NCBI GenBank assembly: GCA_965200975.1 | Contig: OZ241740.1 | Location: 186,001 to 250,000 of the forward strand | DNA: 64,000 nucleotides | Direction of reading: 5' to 3' | Source of the DNA: S5-327 sp965200975 | Lineage (GTDB): Bacteria; Chloroflexota; Dehalococcoidia; Lucifugimonadales; Australimonadaceae | Shown: positions 34,189-42,939 of the stretch, one piece after another | Position numbering within the stretch: position 1 is the first letter of the stretch | Layout of the letters: each line of letters opens with the position of its first letter | Notes under the pieces: model-generated | What the model saw: the letters and a program-made list of their open reading frames with translations, nothing else | What the model was told of the DNA's origin: nothing | Databases searched by the model: none | Position numbers and translations under genes: made by a program

Positions 34189-34220
34189 TCGCTCGACGAG
34201 GCGCAGCGAGGGAGGAGCAT

Positions 34221-35387
34221 ATGCGAGGCGGCTATCGAGTTTGGGATGTGGATACGCACTTCCAGCCCTCGGGGGAAACACTCGCTGAGTACCTGGAGCC
34301 CGCCTTCAAGGCGCGGCTGCCGGAGTTCGAGCAGTTCAAGCGACCGGTGAAGATAGGCCGCGCAGGGCAACAGCTCGCCGAGCCCTATCGCCACTGGTAC
34401 CGGTTTGGCGGCGCCGAAGAGGGCTGGGGGCAGAGCAAGCCCCGCCACCTCGGCGAGGCGGCGCCGCGCCCTAACGAGGCGCGCCGCTTCCAGCAGTTTA
34501 TGGGCCGTATCTACCCCACCGTCGGCGTCGAAGACGACCTTATCGACACGCGCGTCGACGAGATGGAGCAGGAGGGCGTAGACCAGCAATTCCTCGTCAG
34601 CGGCACGTTCGGCGGCCATGAAGAGCCCGAGGTGGATATGGCCTTCATCCGCGCGCTCCACACGTACCTCGACGAGATCTGCGCGCGCCATCCCGGACGC
34701 TTCACGTCGACGCTGCAGGCGACGGCGCGCGATGTCGAGGGGTCGGTCGCCGAGATGCGCCGATGGGCGGACGCGCCGTGGGCCGTCGCCGTGCAGACGC
34801 GCCTGCCGGTCGACTACCCGATCGACCATCCGAATCTCGAGCCGATTTGGGCTGAGGCCGATCGTCAGGGGCTGACCATCGTGCACCATAGCGCCTCGTC
34901 GGGGTATCCGGGGGAGCGCGACTTGTGGAGCAACCCGTTTATCGGGCGCACTGCTTCGCACCCGTGGGGAGCAATGCGAATAATGGCCGCAGTATTCGGA
35001 TCGGGCATCCTCGACCGCCATCCGAACCTGAAACTCGCAGTGCTGGAGTCCGGGTTCGGGTGGATCCCCTTCTGGGCGAAGCGCATGGAAGACCAGGTGA
35101 ACTACATGGGCTACGTCGCGGAAGACCTCCGGCATTCGATGTGGGAGTACGCCACCGGCGGACGCTTCTTCGCCGGCATCGTGCTGCACGAGGGCGAGGA
35201 GATGGTCCGCATGGTGAACGACCTCTGCGGCGACCATATGCTGATGTTCTCGTCGGACTATCCCCATGCCGAGTCGCGCTTCCCTGACTCGGTCGACATC
35301 GTGCTGGGCTGGGATAGCCTCGACGCCGATGCGAAGCAGAAGCTCTTCTGGGAGAACGCCGCGCGCTGTTTCGACGCTAAAAGCTAG
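34221..35387 (+). CDS. amidohydrolase_2 family protein 1
   Basis: 388 residues, TIM-barrel amidohydrolase (ACMSD/decarboxylase branch). Metal-site motifs are WDVDTHFQPS near the N-terminus, TIVHHSAS in the middle and FSSDYPHAESRFPD near the C-terminus. The family includes decarboxylases and hydrolases of aromatic or heterocyclic acids. Directly followed by an array of tandem hairpin repeats. A related amidohydrolase (about the same size but clearly diverged) lies beyond the array. Confidence 0.82.
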   Translation: MRGGYRVWDVDTHFQPSGETLAEYLEPAFKARLPEFEQFKRPVKIGRAGQQLAEPYRHWYRFGGAEEGWGQSKPRHLGEAAPRPNEARRFQQFMGRIYPTVGVEDDLIDTRVDEMEQEGVDQQFLVSGTFGGHEEPEVDMAFIRALHTYLDEICARHPGRFTSTLQATARDVEGSVAEMRRWADAPWAVAVQTRLPVDYPIDHPNLEPIWAEADRQGLTIVHHSASSGYPGERDLWSNPFIGRTASHPWGAMRIMAAVFGSGILDRHPNLKLAVLESGFGWIPFWAKRMEDQVNYMGYVAEDLRHSMWEYATGGRFFAGIVLHEGEEMVRMVNDLCGDHMLMFSSDYPHAESRFPDSVDIVLGWDSLDADAKQKLFWENAARCFDAKS

Positions 35388-35682
35388 ACTCTCCCAGCGG
35401 TGCGCGCCAGCCAACAAATCTCCCAGGGGGTCTGGGGGAGCGAACGCTCTCCCAGCAGTGCGCGCCAGCCAACCATCTCCTAGGGGTCTGGGGGAGCGGA
35501 TGCTCTCCCAGCGGTGCGCGCCAGCCAACCATCTCCCAGGGGGTCTGGGGAGCGGACGCTCTCCCAGCGGTGCACGCCAGCCAACCATCTCCTAGGGGGT
35601 CTGGGGGAGCGGACGCTCTCCCAGCGGTGCGCGCCAGCCAACCATCTCCCAAAGGGAGTCTGGGGGAGCGAACGCTCTCCCA
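35388..35682 (+). repeat. tandem array of about 57-bp units built from the dispersed hairpin
   Basis: The marker CCAGCCAAC starts at 35407, 35465, 35521, 35577 and 35634, giving periods of 58, 56, 56 and 57 bases. Every unit holds one hairpin (CTGGGGGAGCG, GA/GAT, CGCTCTCCCAG) and a GCGCGCCAGCCAACCATCTCC linker. Units differ by point changes and one-base indels, so they are old duplications. The whole 395-base gap 35388-35782 has no gene; it lies between two same-strand amidohydrolase genes. No spacer-like unique sequence, so not a CRISPR array. Confidence 0.92.
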
Positions 35683-35695
35683 GTTATGCGTGAGG

Positions 35696-35742
35696 CGCGA
35701 ATGTTGCAGCTACAGTATGCTCTAGACGCGAATGTTGCAGCT
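35696..35742. promoter_or_regulatory. 16-bp direct repeat upstream of amidohydrolase 2
   Basis: CGCGAATGTTGCAGCT occurs identically at 35696-35711 and 35727-35742, centre-to-centre 31 bases (about three helical turns). The second copy ends 40 bases before the ATG at 35783. The spacing suggests a pair of regulator binding sites flanking a promoter (TATGCTCTAGAC between them), but no regulator gene is adjacent. Confidence 0.45.
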
Positions 35743-35782
35743 GCGCGGTAAAGAGAGAGCGCGGCGTCGGGAGGAGAACGTC

Positions 35783-36973
35783 ATGAAAGACGGCATGCGG
35801 TTCGTTGATTGCGATATGCACGTTATGGAGCCGGCGGACATCTTCGACCGCTACCTCGATCCAAAATTCAAGCACCGAGTCATCAGCGCGCCGGGACGCG
35901 CAGGCGGCTCGAACATGGTAATCGACGGGCTGTCGCGCGCCGGCGACGACGACTTGCAGCAGTACAGGAAGCGCAACCGGAAAGTGTCGTCGAACCAGCG
36001 GCAGCCGCTCTCCGGCTCGCGCTCGGCGCCGTACCTGGGGTTCGCCATCGAGCGGAGCTACAACGCCGAAGCGCAAGTGATGGGCATGGAGATGGAGGGA
36101 GTCGACATCGCCGTGCTCTTCCCCACGATGGGCCTGGGCCTGATCGCCCGCGACGGAATGGACCCGTTCCTCTCGGAGGCGCTCTGCCGGGCGTACAACG
36201 ACTGGATACACGACTTCTGCCAGCACAGCCCCGACCGGCTGAAGTTCGCGGCGATGCTGCCGTTCCACGACGTGACGCTGGCGTGCCGCGAGTTGCGCCG
36301 GTGCGTGGAAGAGCTGGGCGCAGTCGGCTCGTTTATGCGTCCGAATCTGGTGAATGGCCGCTACTGGCACTCCAACTACTGGGAGCCCCTGTACAGCCTG
36401 CACGAGGAGCTGGACGTCACGTGGGGGTTCCACGAGGGCACCGGCGCGTGGTACTCGCATATGAATACGCTCTATGGAGAGAACCGCTTCTACCGGCACG
36501 TGGCCAGCCACTGGATCGAGATGCAGCAAGCGCTCGTGGCGATGCTCATCGGCGGCGTGTTCGAGTTTCACCCTAACCTGCGCGTGGGCTTCCTCGAAGC
36601 GCAGAACTCCTGGGTTCCCGGGCTGCTCAGCCGCATCGAATGGGACTACCCCCAATACCTCGACACGCACGCGCCGTACCTCTCGCTGACTCCCAAGGAA
36701 TACTTCCGCCGCAACTGCTGGGCTGCAGTGGAGGGGAGCGAGCCCGAGATCGAGGCTACCGCCTCGTTGATAGGCGCAGACCGGATGTGCATCTCGACGG
36801 ACTACCCGCACTTTGACTCCAACTTCCCGAACGTGTCGAACAATCTCGTTCAGGGAGTGTCGCGCGAGACGGCGGCGGCAGTCCTGTACGGCGGGGCGAC
36901 GCTCTATAACTTCGGCGAGGCGGAGTTCGCCAAGGCGGACGCCGCCCGGCACGAGACAGCCGGCGTCCGGTAA
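35783..36973 (+). CDS. amidohydrolase_2 family protein 2
   Basis: 396 residues from ATG 35783 (GGAGG at 35770-35774). Motifs FVDCDMHVMEPADIF at the N-terminus and CISTDYPHFDSNFPN near the C-terminus mark the same barrel family as the gene at 34221. It has a longer central insertion (KFKHRVISAPGRAGG...). Likely acts on a carboxylated or amide substrate; the exact reaction is unknown. Convergent with the binding-protein gene, with one hairpin element between them. Confidence 0.82.
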   Translation: MKDGMRFVDCDMHVMEPADIFDRYLDPKFKHRVISAPGRAGGSNMVIDGLSRAGDDDLQQYRKRNRKVSSNQRQPLSGSRSAPYLGFAIERSYNAEAQVMGMEMEGVDIAVLFPTMGLGLIARDGMDPFLSEALCRAYNDWIHDFCQHSPDRLKFAAMLPFHDVTLACRELRRCVEELGAVGSFMRPNLVNGRYWHSNYWEPLYSLHEELDVTWGFHEGTGAWYSHMNTLYGENRFYRHVASHWIEMQQALVAMLIGGVFEFHPNLRVGFLEAQNSWVPGLLSRIEWDYPQYLDTHAPYLSLTPKEYFRRNCWAAVEGSEPEIEATASLIGADRMCISTDYPHFDSNFPNVSNNLVQGVSRETAAAVLYGGATLYNFGEAEFAKADAARHETAGVR

Positions 36974-37002
36974 AGGCGCCGCCGAAGCGCCTCGCTGGGG
37001 AA

Positions 37003-37026
37003 CTGGGGGAGCATTCGCTCTCCCAG
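37003..37026 (+). repeat. dispersed hairpin element, copy 5 (single)
   Basis: CTGGGGGAGC-ATT-CGCTCTCCCAG core between two convergent genes (stops at 36973 and 37052), a position suited to a bidirectional terminator. Confidence 0.75.
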
Positions 37027-37051
37027 TCTTCGTTGAGGAGGGCGTGGAGGG

Positions 37052-38065
37052 TTAAAGCCCCGCGACGCTCGGCGCGAACAGCTCCTCGACCGTCGGCTTC
37101 TCGCTGATGAGCCCCTGCTCGTGCAAGTAGCCGATGACCGTCTCGAGCATCGGGCGGTTCGCCTCGACGCCGTAGGCGAAGGGGTCGGAATCGAACGTTC
37201 GGCGCGTCTGCGCCATGTAGTCGCGCCCGAAGACCATCAGCGACGGGATGCGCTCGTTCAGCGTCTCCTCCGCGCGGCGCTTCGCCTGCAGGAAAGCCTC
37301 GTACAGATTGAACGCCGCCCACGGATGCTTGTCGTAGGTGGAGCGCCGGATGGTGTACATCTGGGTGGCGGGGATGAACCCATACTTGCGGTAGAACCGC
37401 GTTCCCTCCTCGATAAGGTTGGGGAAGAGGGGCTTCACCTTGCTCCAGTCGCCCTCGCCGCGGATGCGGGATGAGCGGTCGACGAAGTTCGCCTGCGCGC
37501 CGGCGCCCGCCCCCATCCCCGAAACAGCGTCGAGCTGCCGGGAAACGATCATTGACGCAAGGCTCTCGCTCTCCGGGATGCGCGCGAAGCTGACTCCCTG
37601 CGGCGGCTCGAAGCCCGTCGCGCCGCCATGGCTCATCTCTTCGCTGCGCTCCATCAGCCAGTGCACGTCGTACTGCGACACCTCGAAGTCGTGTTCGAGC
37701 GTCCCGCGCAGCCACACCGACGCCGTCATCTGGTACTCGGGGACGCCCAGGCGTTTGCCTTTGAGGTCGGCGGGGGCCTGAATGCCGGAGTCCGCGTGAT
37801 AGCGCAGTTCGGCGTGCATAAAGCGGCGCGAGGCGAAGACGGGGAGCGCCACCGCGTCGTAGCCCCGCGTTTTGGCGATGATGTAGGAGGCGACGGAGAG
37901 AGCGGAGACGTCGAACTCGTTGAACGAGAGCTGCCGCCAGTAGCCGGTCGAGCCGTCGGCCCGCGTCGCCGCGAGTTCGATGCCCTCAGGCTTGACCTCC
38001 CCGGAGAAGAGGGGGTTGACCACGTCGCTGGGCGATCCGATCAGGCTCATCTGTACATCGGGCAT
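37052..38065 (-). CDS. periplasmic-binding-fold protein, 4,5-dihydroxyphthalate decarboxylase-like
   Basis: 337 residues with no signal peptide. The order LSFNEFDVSALSVASYI, LPVFASRRFMHAELRYH and ADLKGKRLGVPEYQMTASVW is typical of the group annotated as 4,5-dihydroxyphthalate decarboxylase or ABC substrate-binding protein. GGAGGGAATCCG precedes ATG 38065. A role in degradation of aromatic acids together with the amidohydrolases is plausible but unproven. Confidence 0.7.
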   Translation of the reverse strand: MPDVQMSLIGSPSDVVNPLFSGEVKPEGIELAATRADGSTGYWRQLSFNEFDVSALSVASYIIAKTRGYDAVALPVFASRRFMHAELRYHADSGIQAPADLKGKRLGVPEYQMTASVWLRGTLEHDFEVSQYDVHWLMERSEEMSHGGATGFEPPQGVSFARIPESESLASMIVSRQLDAVSGMGAGAGAQANFVDRSSRIRGEGDWSKVKPLFPNLIEEGTRFYRKYGFIPATQMYTIRRSTYDKHPWAAFNLYEAFLQAKRRAEETLNERIPSLMVFGRDYMAQTRRTFDSDPFAYGVEANRPMLETVIGYLHEQGLISEKPTVEELFAPSVAGL

Positions 38066-38204
38066 CGGATTCCCTCCTGCAGCCAGTCGTTGCGGGGCGG
38101 CGGAGCAGCCTGATGATAGCTGCGTGGCTGTCAGCCTGGTAACTAGGGGAGTAGAGGCGATCGGCGAGGGGCGTCGGCGCCGGGAAAGCCGGGGCGGCGC
38201 TTGG

Positions 38205-38281
38205 TGGTGGCGCATACGGGATTCGAACCCGTGATCTCCGCCTTGAGAGGGCGGTGTCCTTGGCCGCTAGACGAATGCGCC
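38205..38281 (-). tRNA. tRNA-Glu (anticodon CTC)
   Basis: The minus strand folds into a full cloverleaf: acceptor GGCGCAT/ATGCGCC, anticodon stem CCGCC with loop CTCTCAA (anticodon CTC), T-arm GGGTTCGAATCC and an encoded CCA end (38205-38207). Confidence 0.93.
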
Positions 38282-38414
38282 ATGCAAGAGAGCGGACGTC
38301 GGCGCCGGCGCGCGCCCGTCCATCCGGAGGTTATCATACTCCCCGCTTCGGGCGAGAGGAGTCCGGAGCGCGCCAGGGACGGAGCGGACGCCTCACGGCG
38401 CAGAGAGGAATGCC

Positions 38415-39341
38415 ATGGAAGCCGAACAGATATTCCCGGGAGTGTGGGAGCTGCGCACTACGTACGGGCGCGATACGGCGGAGCTGTTCACGGACGGGCC
38501 GATGCCGCACGCGGCGTGGTTCGTGGAGGGCGAGCCCTCCGCCATCCTCGACCCCGGCCCGACATCGATCGCCGAGGAGCTGCTCGACGCGATACGCAAG
38601 CTCGGCCACGAGACCGACGACATCGAGTGGGTCGTCCCGTCGCACATTCACATCGACCATGCGGGAGGGAGCGGCTGGCTCGTCGGCGAGCTGCCGAGAG
38701 CGAAGGCGGTGTTCCATACGCGCGGCGCCCCCTTTATGCGCGACCCTGCGCGCCTGATCGCCGGCACTGCGGAAGTGTTCGGAGACACGTGGGAAGAGGT
38801 GTTCGGCCCCATCCTGCCGGTGCCAAACGACAAGCTCGTCGCTGTGGAGGACGGCGATCGGCTGCAGGCCGGAGGCGCCGACTACCGCATCGTCTTTATG
38901 CCGGGCCATTCGCTCGACCATATCGGGGTGTACGACGAGGCGCGCGGCGCGCTGTACTGCGGGCACGGCTTGGGAAACTACAAGCCGCACCGGTTTATGC
39001 CCGACCCGCCGATGACGCTCCCCTACTTCGACGTCGACGCAAGCCTCGCTTCGATACGGAAGGCGCGAGAGCTGGCGCCACGCTACCTGCTGCCCGTGCA
39101 CTCGGGCTTCCTTGCATCGGACCCGGCGTTCGCCATCGACGCGGTCGAGCGGGTGACGGTCGAGCTTGGCGAGATAGTGAAGGCCGGCATGGCGGCGGCC
39201 AAGAGCGAGGCCGCGATCGAGGAAGACGTTCTCCGGTACATGTTCGCCGACCCGCGGAAGGCGGACCGCTCGTACCTGCCGGTTGTGGTCAGCTACGCGC
39301 GGTACTACGAGCGGCAGGCCCGCCGCGCCGCAAGCCGCTAA
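38415..39341 (+). CDS. metallo-beta-lactamase-fold hydrolase
   Basis: 308 residues. The MBL signature SHIHIDHAGG gives H77, H79, D81 and H82; further ligands are H in FMPGHSLDH and GHGLG (asp-his loops) and LPVHSG. Two zinc ions are expected. The family hydrolyses thioesters, lactones or similar; substrate unknown. ATG 38415 is preceded by AGAGAGGAATG. The C-terminal region (about 240-300) is helical, as in SdsA- or glyoxalase-II-like relatives. Confidence 0.88.
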   Translation: MEAEQIFPGVWELRTTYGRDTAELFTDGPMPHAAWFVEGEPSAILDPGPTSIAEELLDAIRKLGHETDDIEWVVPSHIHIDHAGGSGWLVGELPRAKAVFHTRGAPFMRDPARLIAGTAEVFGDTWEEVFGPILPVPNDKLVAVEDGDRLQAGGADYRIVFMPGHSLDHIGVYDEARGALYCGHGLGNYKPHRFMPDPPMTLPYFDVDASLASIRKARELAPRYLLPVHSGFLASDPAFAIDAVERVTVELGEIVKAGMAAAKSEAAIEEDVLRYMFADPRKADRSYLPVVVSYARYYERQARRAASR

Positions 39342-39392
39342 CGCGCGCCGCAGCGCACGTATTCGGGACGGGGTCAGTAGACGACCTCCGGC

Positions 39393-39749
39393 CTAGGGCG
39401 GGACCAGGCAGAACTCGTTTCCATCCGCGTCAGCGCAGACGATGAGCAGCCCCGTCGGATTCTCGATCCGCTGCACAAGGGATCCGCCCATTCGCTTCAC
39501 CGCAATGAGGGCCAGCTCAATATCGGGGACTTCAATATCCAGATGAACCCGATTCTTGATGGCGGGTTTGACTTCGGGAACCTGCTGAAGAACCAGCCTG
39601 AGCCCCGGTGCAATGATCGCCGCTCGGCATTGAGGAGTTACGGAAGGCCCGAATTCGAGCCCGAGGAGCCCGGACCAGAATTGCATCGAGCGGCCAAGAT
39701 CGCTCACGTCGATGACGATACCTTCAAGGATTCCGACGCCATCAGCCAT
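39393..39749 (-). CDS. VOC (glyoxalase/dioxygenase superfamily) protein
   Basis: 118 residues, one VOC module pair. The pattern ILEGIVIDVSDLGRSMQFWSGLLGLEF, then HLDIEVPDIE and ADADGNEFCLV is typical of the superfamily; metal ligands H and E are seen at HLDIEV and EFCLV. Function unknown. The gene faces away from the accessory island that starts just to the right of it. Confidence 0.82.
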   Translation of the reverse strand: MADGVGILEGIVIDVSDLGRSMQFWSGLLGLEFGPSVTPQCRAAIIAPGLRLVLQQVPEVKPAIKNRVHLDIEVPDIELALIAVKRMGGSLVQRIENPTGLLIVCADADGNEFCLVPP

Positions 39750-39940
39750 ACGTAGTTCTCTCTCTAACGCGTTCCGGAAACCGGGAGGAGCATCCGCTCT
39801 TCCGAACCTCCGCGCTTCGGGAAACTGGGAACGGAGCGCCGCCGAGTGGGGGTTGGCGGCGGAGGGGGGGGCAGCGCATTGCCCTCGTGGTGGGCCTAAG
39901 TGTACTGCGAACTCCGGTGGGAGGCGGGCGGAAGAGCTTT

Positions 39941-39969
39941 TTGCGGCAACGTCAAAGAGGCTGTAGTCT
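39941..39969 (+). promoter_or_regulatory. promoter of the defence operon
   Basis: TTGCGG (39941-39946), 17 bases, TAGTCT (39964-39969). The predicted start point is near 39976, just before a 30-codon ORF at 39987. The 331-base gap 39750-40080 holds this promoter, the short ORF, the candidate left repeat and nothing else that I can name. Confidence 0.5.
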
Positions 39970-39986
39970 GCTACTTTGATGACACT

Positions 39987-40079
39987 ATGAAGCGGCCTGA
40001 AGTGATTCGGCTGCACTTTGCGCGGGAAGAGGCGCTGGGGCTCGGCGGCTCTGTCCAGCCTCTGGAGATCCGCCACTGA
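39987..40079 (+). CDS. short leader ORF before the helicase gene
   Basis: 30 codons, MKRPEVIRLHFAREEALGLG and then GSVQPLEIRH. Its TGA (40077-40079) is separated by one base from ATG 40081 of the helicase gene, an arrangement suited to translational coupling. It has no recognised homologue and no strong ribosome binding site. It may be a leader peptide or chance. Confidence 0.3.
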   Translation: MKRPEVIRLHFAREEALGLGGSVQPLEIRH

Positions 40080-40080
40080 G

Positions 40081-42939
40081 ATGTGGGACCGTATGCATCG
40101 TGAAGCGCGTCAACGCCAAATACAGGCGAATACCTCTCCCGGGGCGCTGGTTCGGGCGCGCGACCGGGATTGGGTCGTTCTACCACCAGACGAACCAGGC
40201 GTAGTCCGGCTCCGGCCTGTTGACGGCTCTGAGCACGAGTCTGTAGGCATCTATCTCCCGCTGGAGCCGGCATCCCTCGAGCCCTGGCAGTACCAACCGC
40301 CTAATCCCGCCGGCGCCGGAGACTTTACCGGCGCACTCCTGATAAGGGACGCCCTGCGCCTCAGCCTTAGAAGCGGCGCTGGTCCATTCCGTTCAATGGG
40401 ACATCTGTCGGTTGTCCCTCGCCCTTACCAGTTCGTCCCGCTGATCATGGCTCTGAAACTCGACCCCGTGCGCCTGCTCATCGCCGACGACGTGGGCGTG
40501 GGTAAGACTGTCGAAGCAGCCATGATCGCCCGGGAGTTCCTCGATCGCGGCATTGTGCGCCGGATTGGCGTTCTCTGCGCTCCCCATCTGTGCGAGCAGT
40601 GGGAGGAGGAATTGCGGACCAAGTTCAACATACACGCGGCCGTCGTCCAGTCCTCACGCATAGGGAGGTTGGAACGCGAGCTCCCGCGGAGCGACATATC
40701 CCTGTACCAGCACTATCGCCACCTCGTGACCAGCATCGATTTCGTTAAATCTGACCGGAACCGGCAGCGGTTCTTGAACGACGCCCCTGATTTCATCGTC
40801 GTAGACGAAGCGCATACCGCCGCTAGGCCGCCCGGCGACAGCGGCGGGGCACAACAGCAGCGGCACGAGTTGCTTAGGAGCCTCTCCCAAGACCCCAAGA
40901 GACATATCATTCTCGCGACAGCAACGCCGCATAGCGGCATTGAGAGCAGCTTCAGGTCGCTGCTCGGGATATTGGCGACCGAATTCGATGCGCCCGAGGA
41001 GTCAAACTTGCCCTACGACAAGCTGACTTGGCGCCTGGTCCAGCGAAAACGCGCCGACCTCAGGCAGTGGCTCGGAGCGGATACGCCCTTCCCGGAGCGG
41101 GAAGCCGTAGAGCGCAGCTACCGGATGTCGGCGGATTACCACCGGCTGTATCAGGATATTCTGGCCTATTGCCGCGAGTACGTGTCCGGCGAGAGCATAG
41201 CGGAGCAGCGCCAGCGAGTTCGTTACTGGGCCGCGCTGTCTATCCTCCGCTGCGTTCTTTCCAGCCCAAGGGCGGCCAGGGCTACGTTGAGAAACCGAAA
41301 GGCGTCATCGACGGAACATCAAACAGATGTCCTTCCAGACGAATCCTTCAGCCGCCAGCTGATGGACTCAGCAGACGAAGATCAGGCGACCGACTACGTG
41401 CTCACAGTTCCGCCGGATGAAGCCGGCGCTTCTCTCGGAACACAGGAAATCAGGCGACTGGACGCATTCCTGGCGCGGGCGGAGGCGCTGGAAGGCCCGG
41501 AAGGGGACGCAAAGATAAATGAAGCGGTCAAGGCCGTTTCAGAGCTGCTCGAGGATGAGTATAGCCCCATCGTCTACTGCCGCTTCATTCAGACCGCCCA
41601 TTACGTTGCCGAACATATCCAGAGAGCGCTGGGCGGCAAATATCCCGGCCTGCAGGTCAAGGCGGTGACGGCGAACGAGGGCGACAGCGATCAGCGCAAG
41701 GAGATCGTGCTGGCGCTGGCCAAAGAGCCGGTCCGCGTTCTCGTGGCGACGGACTGTTTGAGCGAGGGCATCAACCTTCAGGACTACTACGACGCCGTGG
41801 TGCACTATGACCTGCCCTGGAATCCCAATCGCCTGGAGCAGAGAGAGGGCCGGGTGGACCGCTTCGGCCAAAGCAAGCCCGTAGTGAAGACGGTTCTTCT
41901 CTATGGCGCCAACAATGAGGTGGACATCGTCGTGCTCGATGTCTTGCTCCGCAAGGCCAGGGCCATTCGCCAGAGTTTAGGCATCTCCGTCCCTGTGCCG
42001 GTTGACTCCGAGCAGGTGGTCAGCGCTCTCGTAAGCAGTGTCCTGCTCCGGGGATCGAGCCAGGGACGGCAGTTCAGTCTTCCCCTTGAAGATAAGTCCG
42101 TGAGCCGGCTGCACCAGGACTGGGATCAGATGGCGGACAGGGAGACCCAGTCGCGAGCCTATTTCGCCCAGCAGGGCATCAAGCCGGACGAGGTGGCCCG
42201 GGAGCTGGAGGAGCTGAACCCTGTCCTGGGTACCGGAGAGGACGTGCAGCATTTCCTGGGCAACGCTCTACAGCGCTTCAACGGTGAGCTTCGCGCAACC
42301 AAGGCGGACGGGGTGTTCCAGGTGCTGCCTGGAGACCTGCAAGACCGTATGACTGAGCGTGACGGCCGGCTGGCCTTTCCCGCGCGAGTATCCTTCCAGG
42401 GCGTTCCCTTGCCTGGCGTTACGCTACTGGGGCGTAACCATCCGATAGTTGCAGTCACGTCGGAAGCCGTCCTGGCCCGGGCCCTGAGCAGTGACTCCCC
42501 CGGTTTCGCCAGGTCCGGAGCCATCTACACCAATTTGGTGGAACGCCGCACCGCTGTCGTCATACTACGGCTCCGCTACCTCGTGGAAGCCGAGAGCCAA
42601 CAGTTCGCCGAGGAAGTTGTGCCCGCCGCCTTTCAGAAAGACGGCGACGCCCTCCGTTGGCTGGAGCCATTGCAGGATCAGGCGCTCCGGCTCCTGCGCG
42701 GCGCTGAACCAGCCGCCAATATGTCGCCCATAGAGCGCAAGGGGCATGTTGAGTGGGCGCTGAAGATGCTGAAGAACGGCTGGGCTGACGGCATCGCCGA
42801 CGCGCGCGCCGACGAGTTGAAAGCCTCCCACGCCAGGCTTAGGCAGGCGGTCGAGGGCGCTGAGGCGCGGGTGATCCCCCACCATCCGCCGGACATCATA
42901 GGCTGCTACGTATTAGTCCCCGCGGGAGCAGGCGCATGA
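40081..42939 (+). CDS. SNF2-type SF2 helicase/translocase (DISARM DrmD-like)
   Basis: 952 residues from ATG 40081. The ATPase core has motif I DDVGVGKT (136-143), the DEAH box at 242-245 (FIVVDEAHTAAR), SAT-like motif ATATPHSG, and C-terminal motifs VLVATDCLSEGINLQ and REGRVDRFGQ (R591 and R594 as arginine fingers). The overall plan matches SNF2-family helicase-related proteins found beside methyltransferases, such as DrmD of class 1 DISARM (about 1000 residues). All motifs are intact. It overlaps the methyltransferase gene by ATGA, so the operon is translationally coupled. Likely translocates on DNA to discriminate or restrict foreign DNA. Confidence 0.85.
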   Translation: MWDRMHREARQRQIQANTSPGALVRARDRDWVVLPPDEPGVVRLRPVDGSEHESVGIYLPLEPASLEPWQYQPPNPAGAGDFTGALLIRDALRLSLRSGAGPFRSMGHLSVVPRPYQFVPLIMALKLDPVRLLIADDVGVGKTVEAAMIAREFLDRGIVRRIGVLCAPHLCEQWEEELRTKFNIHAAVVQSSRIGRLERELPRSDISLYQHYRHLVTSIDFVKSDRNRQRFLNDAPDFIVVDEAHTAARPPGDSGGAQQQRHELLRSLSQDPKRHIILATATPHSGIESSFRSLLGILATEFDAPEESNLPYDKLTWRLVQRKRADLRQWLGADTPFPEREAVERSYRMSADYHRLYQDILAYCREYVSGESIAEQRQRVRYWAALSILRCVLSSPRAARATLRNRKASSTEHQTDVLPDESFSRQLMDSADEDQATDYVLTVPPDEAGASLGTQEIRRLDAFLARAEALEGPEGDAKINEAVKAVSELLEDEYSPIVYCRFIQTAHYVAEHIQRALGGKYPGLQVKAVTANEGDSDQRKEIVLALAKEPVRVLVATDCLSEGINLQDYYDAVVHYDLPWNPNRLEQREGRVDRFGQSKPVVKTVLLYGANNEVDIVVLDVLLRKARAIRQSLGISVPVPVDSEQVVSALVSSVLLRGSSQGRQFSLPLEDKSVSRLHQDWDQMADRETQSRAYFAQQGIKPDEVARELEELNPVLGTGEDVQHFLGNALQRFNGELRATKADGVFQVLPGDLQDRMTERDGRLAFPARVSFQGVPLPGVTLLGRNHPIVAVTSEAVLARALSSDSPGFARSGAIYTNLVERRTAVVILRLRYLVEAESQQFAEEVVPAAFQKDGDALRWLEPLQDQALRLLRGAEPAANMSPIERKGHVEWALKMLKNGWADGIADARADELKASHARLRQAVEGAEARVIPHHPPDIIGCYVLVPAGAGA

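Noticed and set aside
35388..35682. CRISPR array
   Set aside because: Units are wholly repetitive with no unique spacers and are built from a dispersed hairpin; no cas gene is near.
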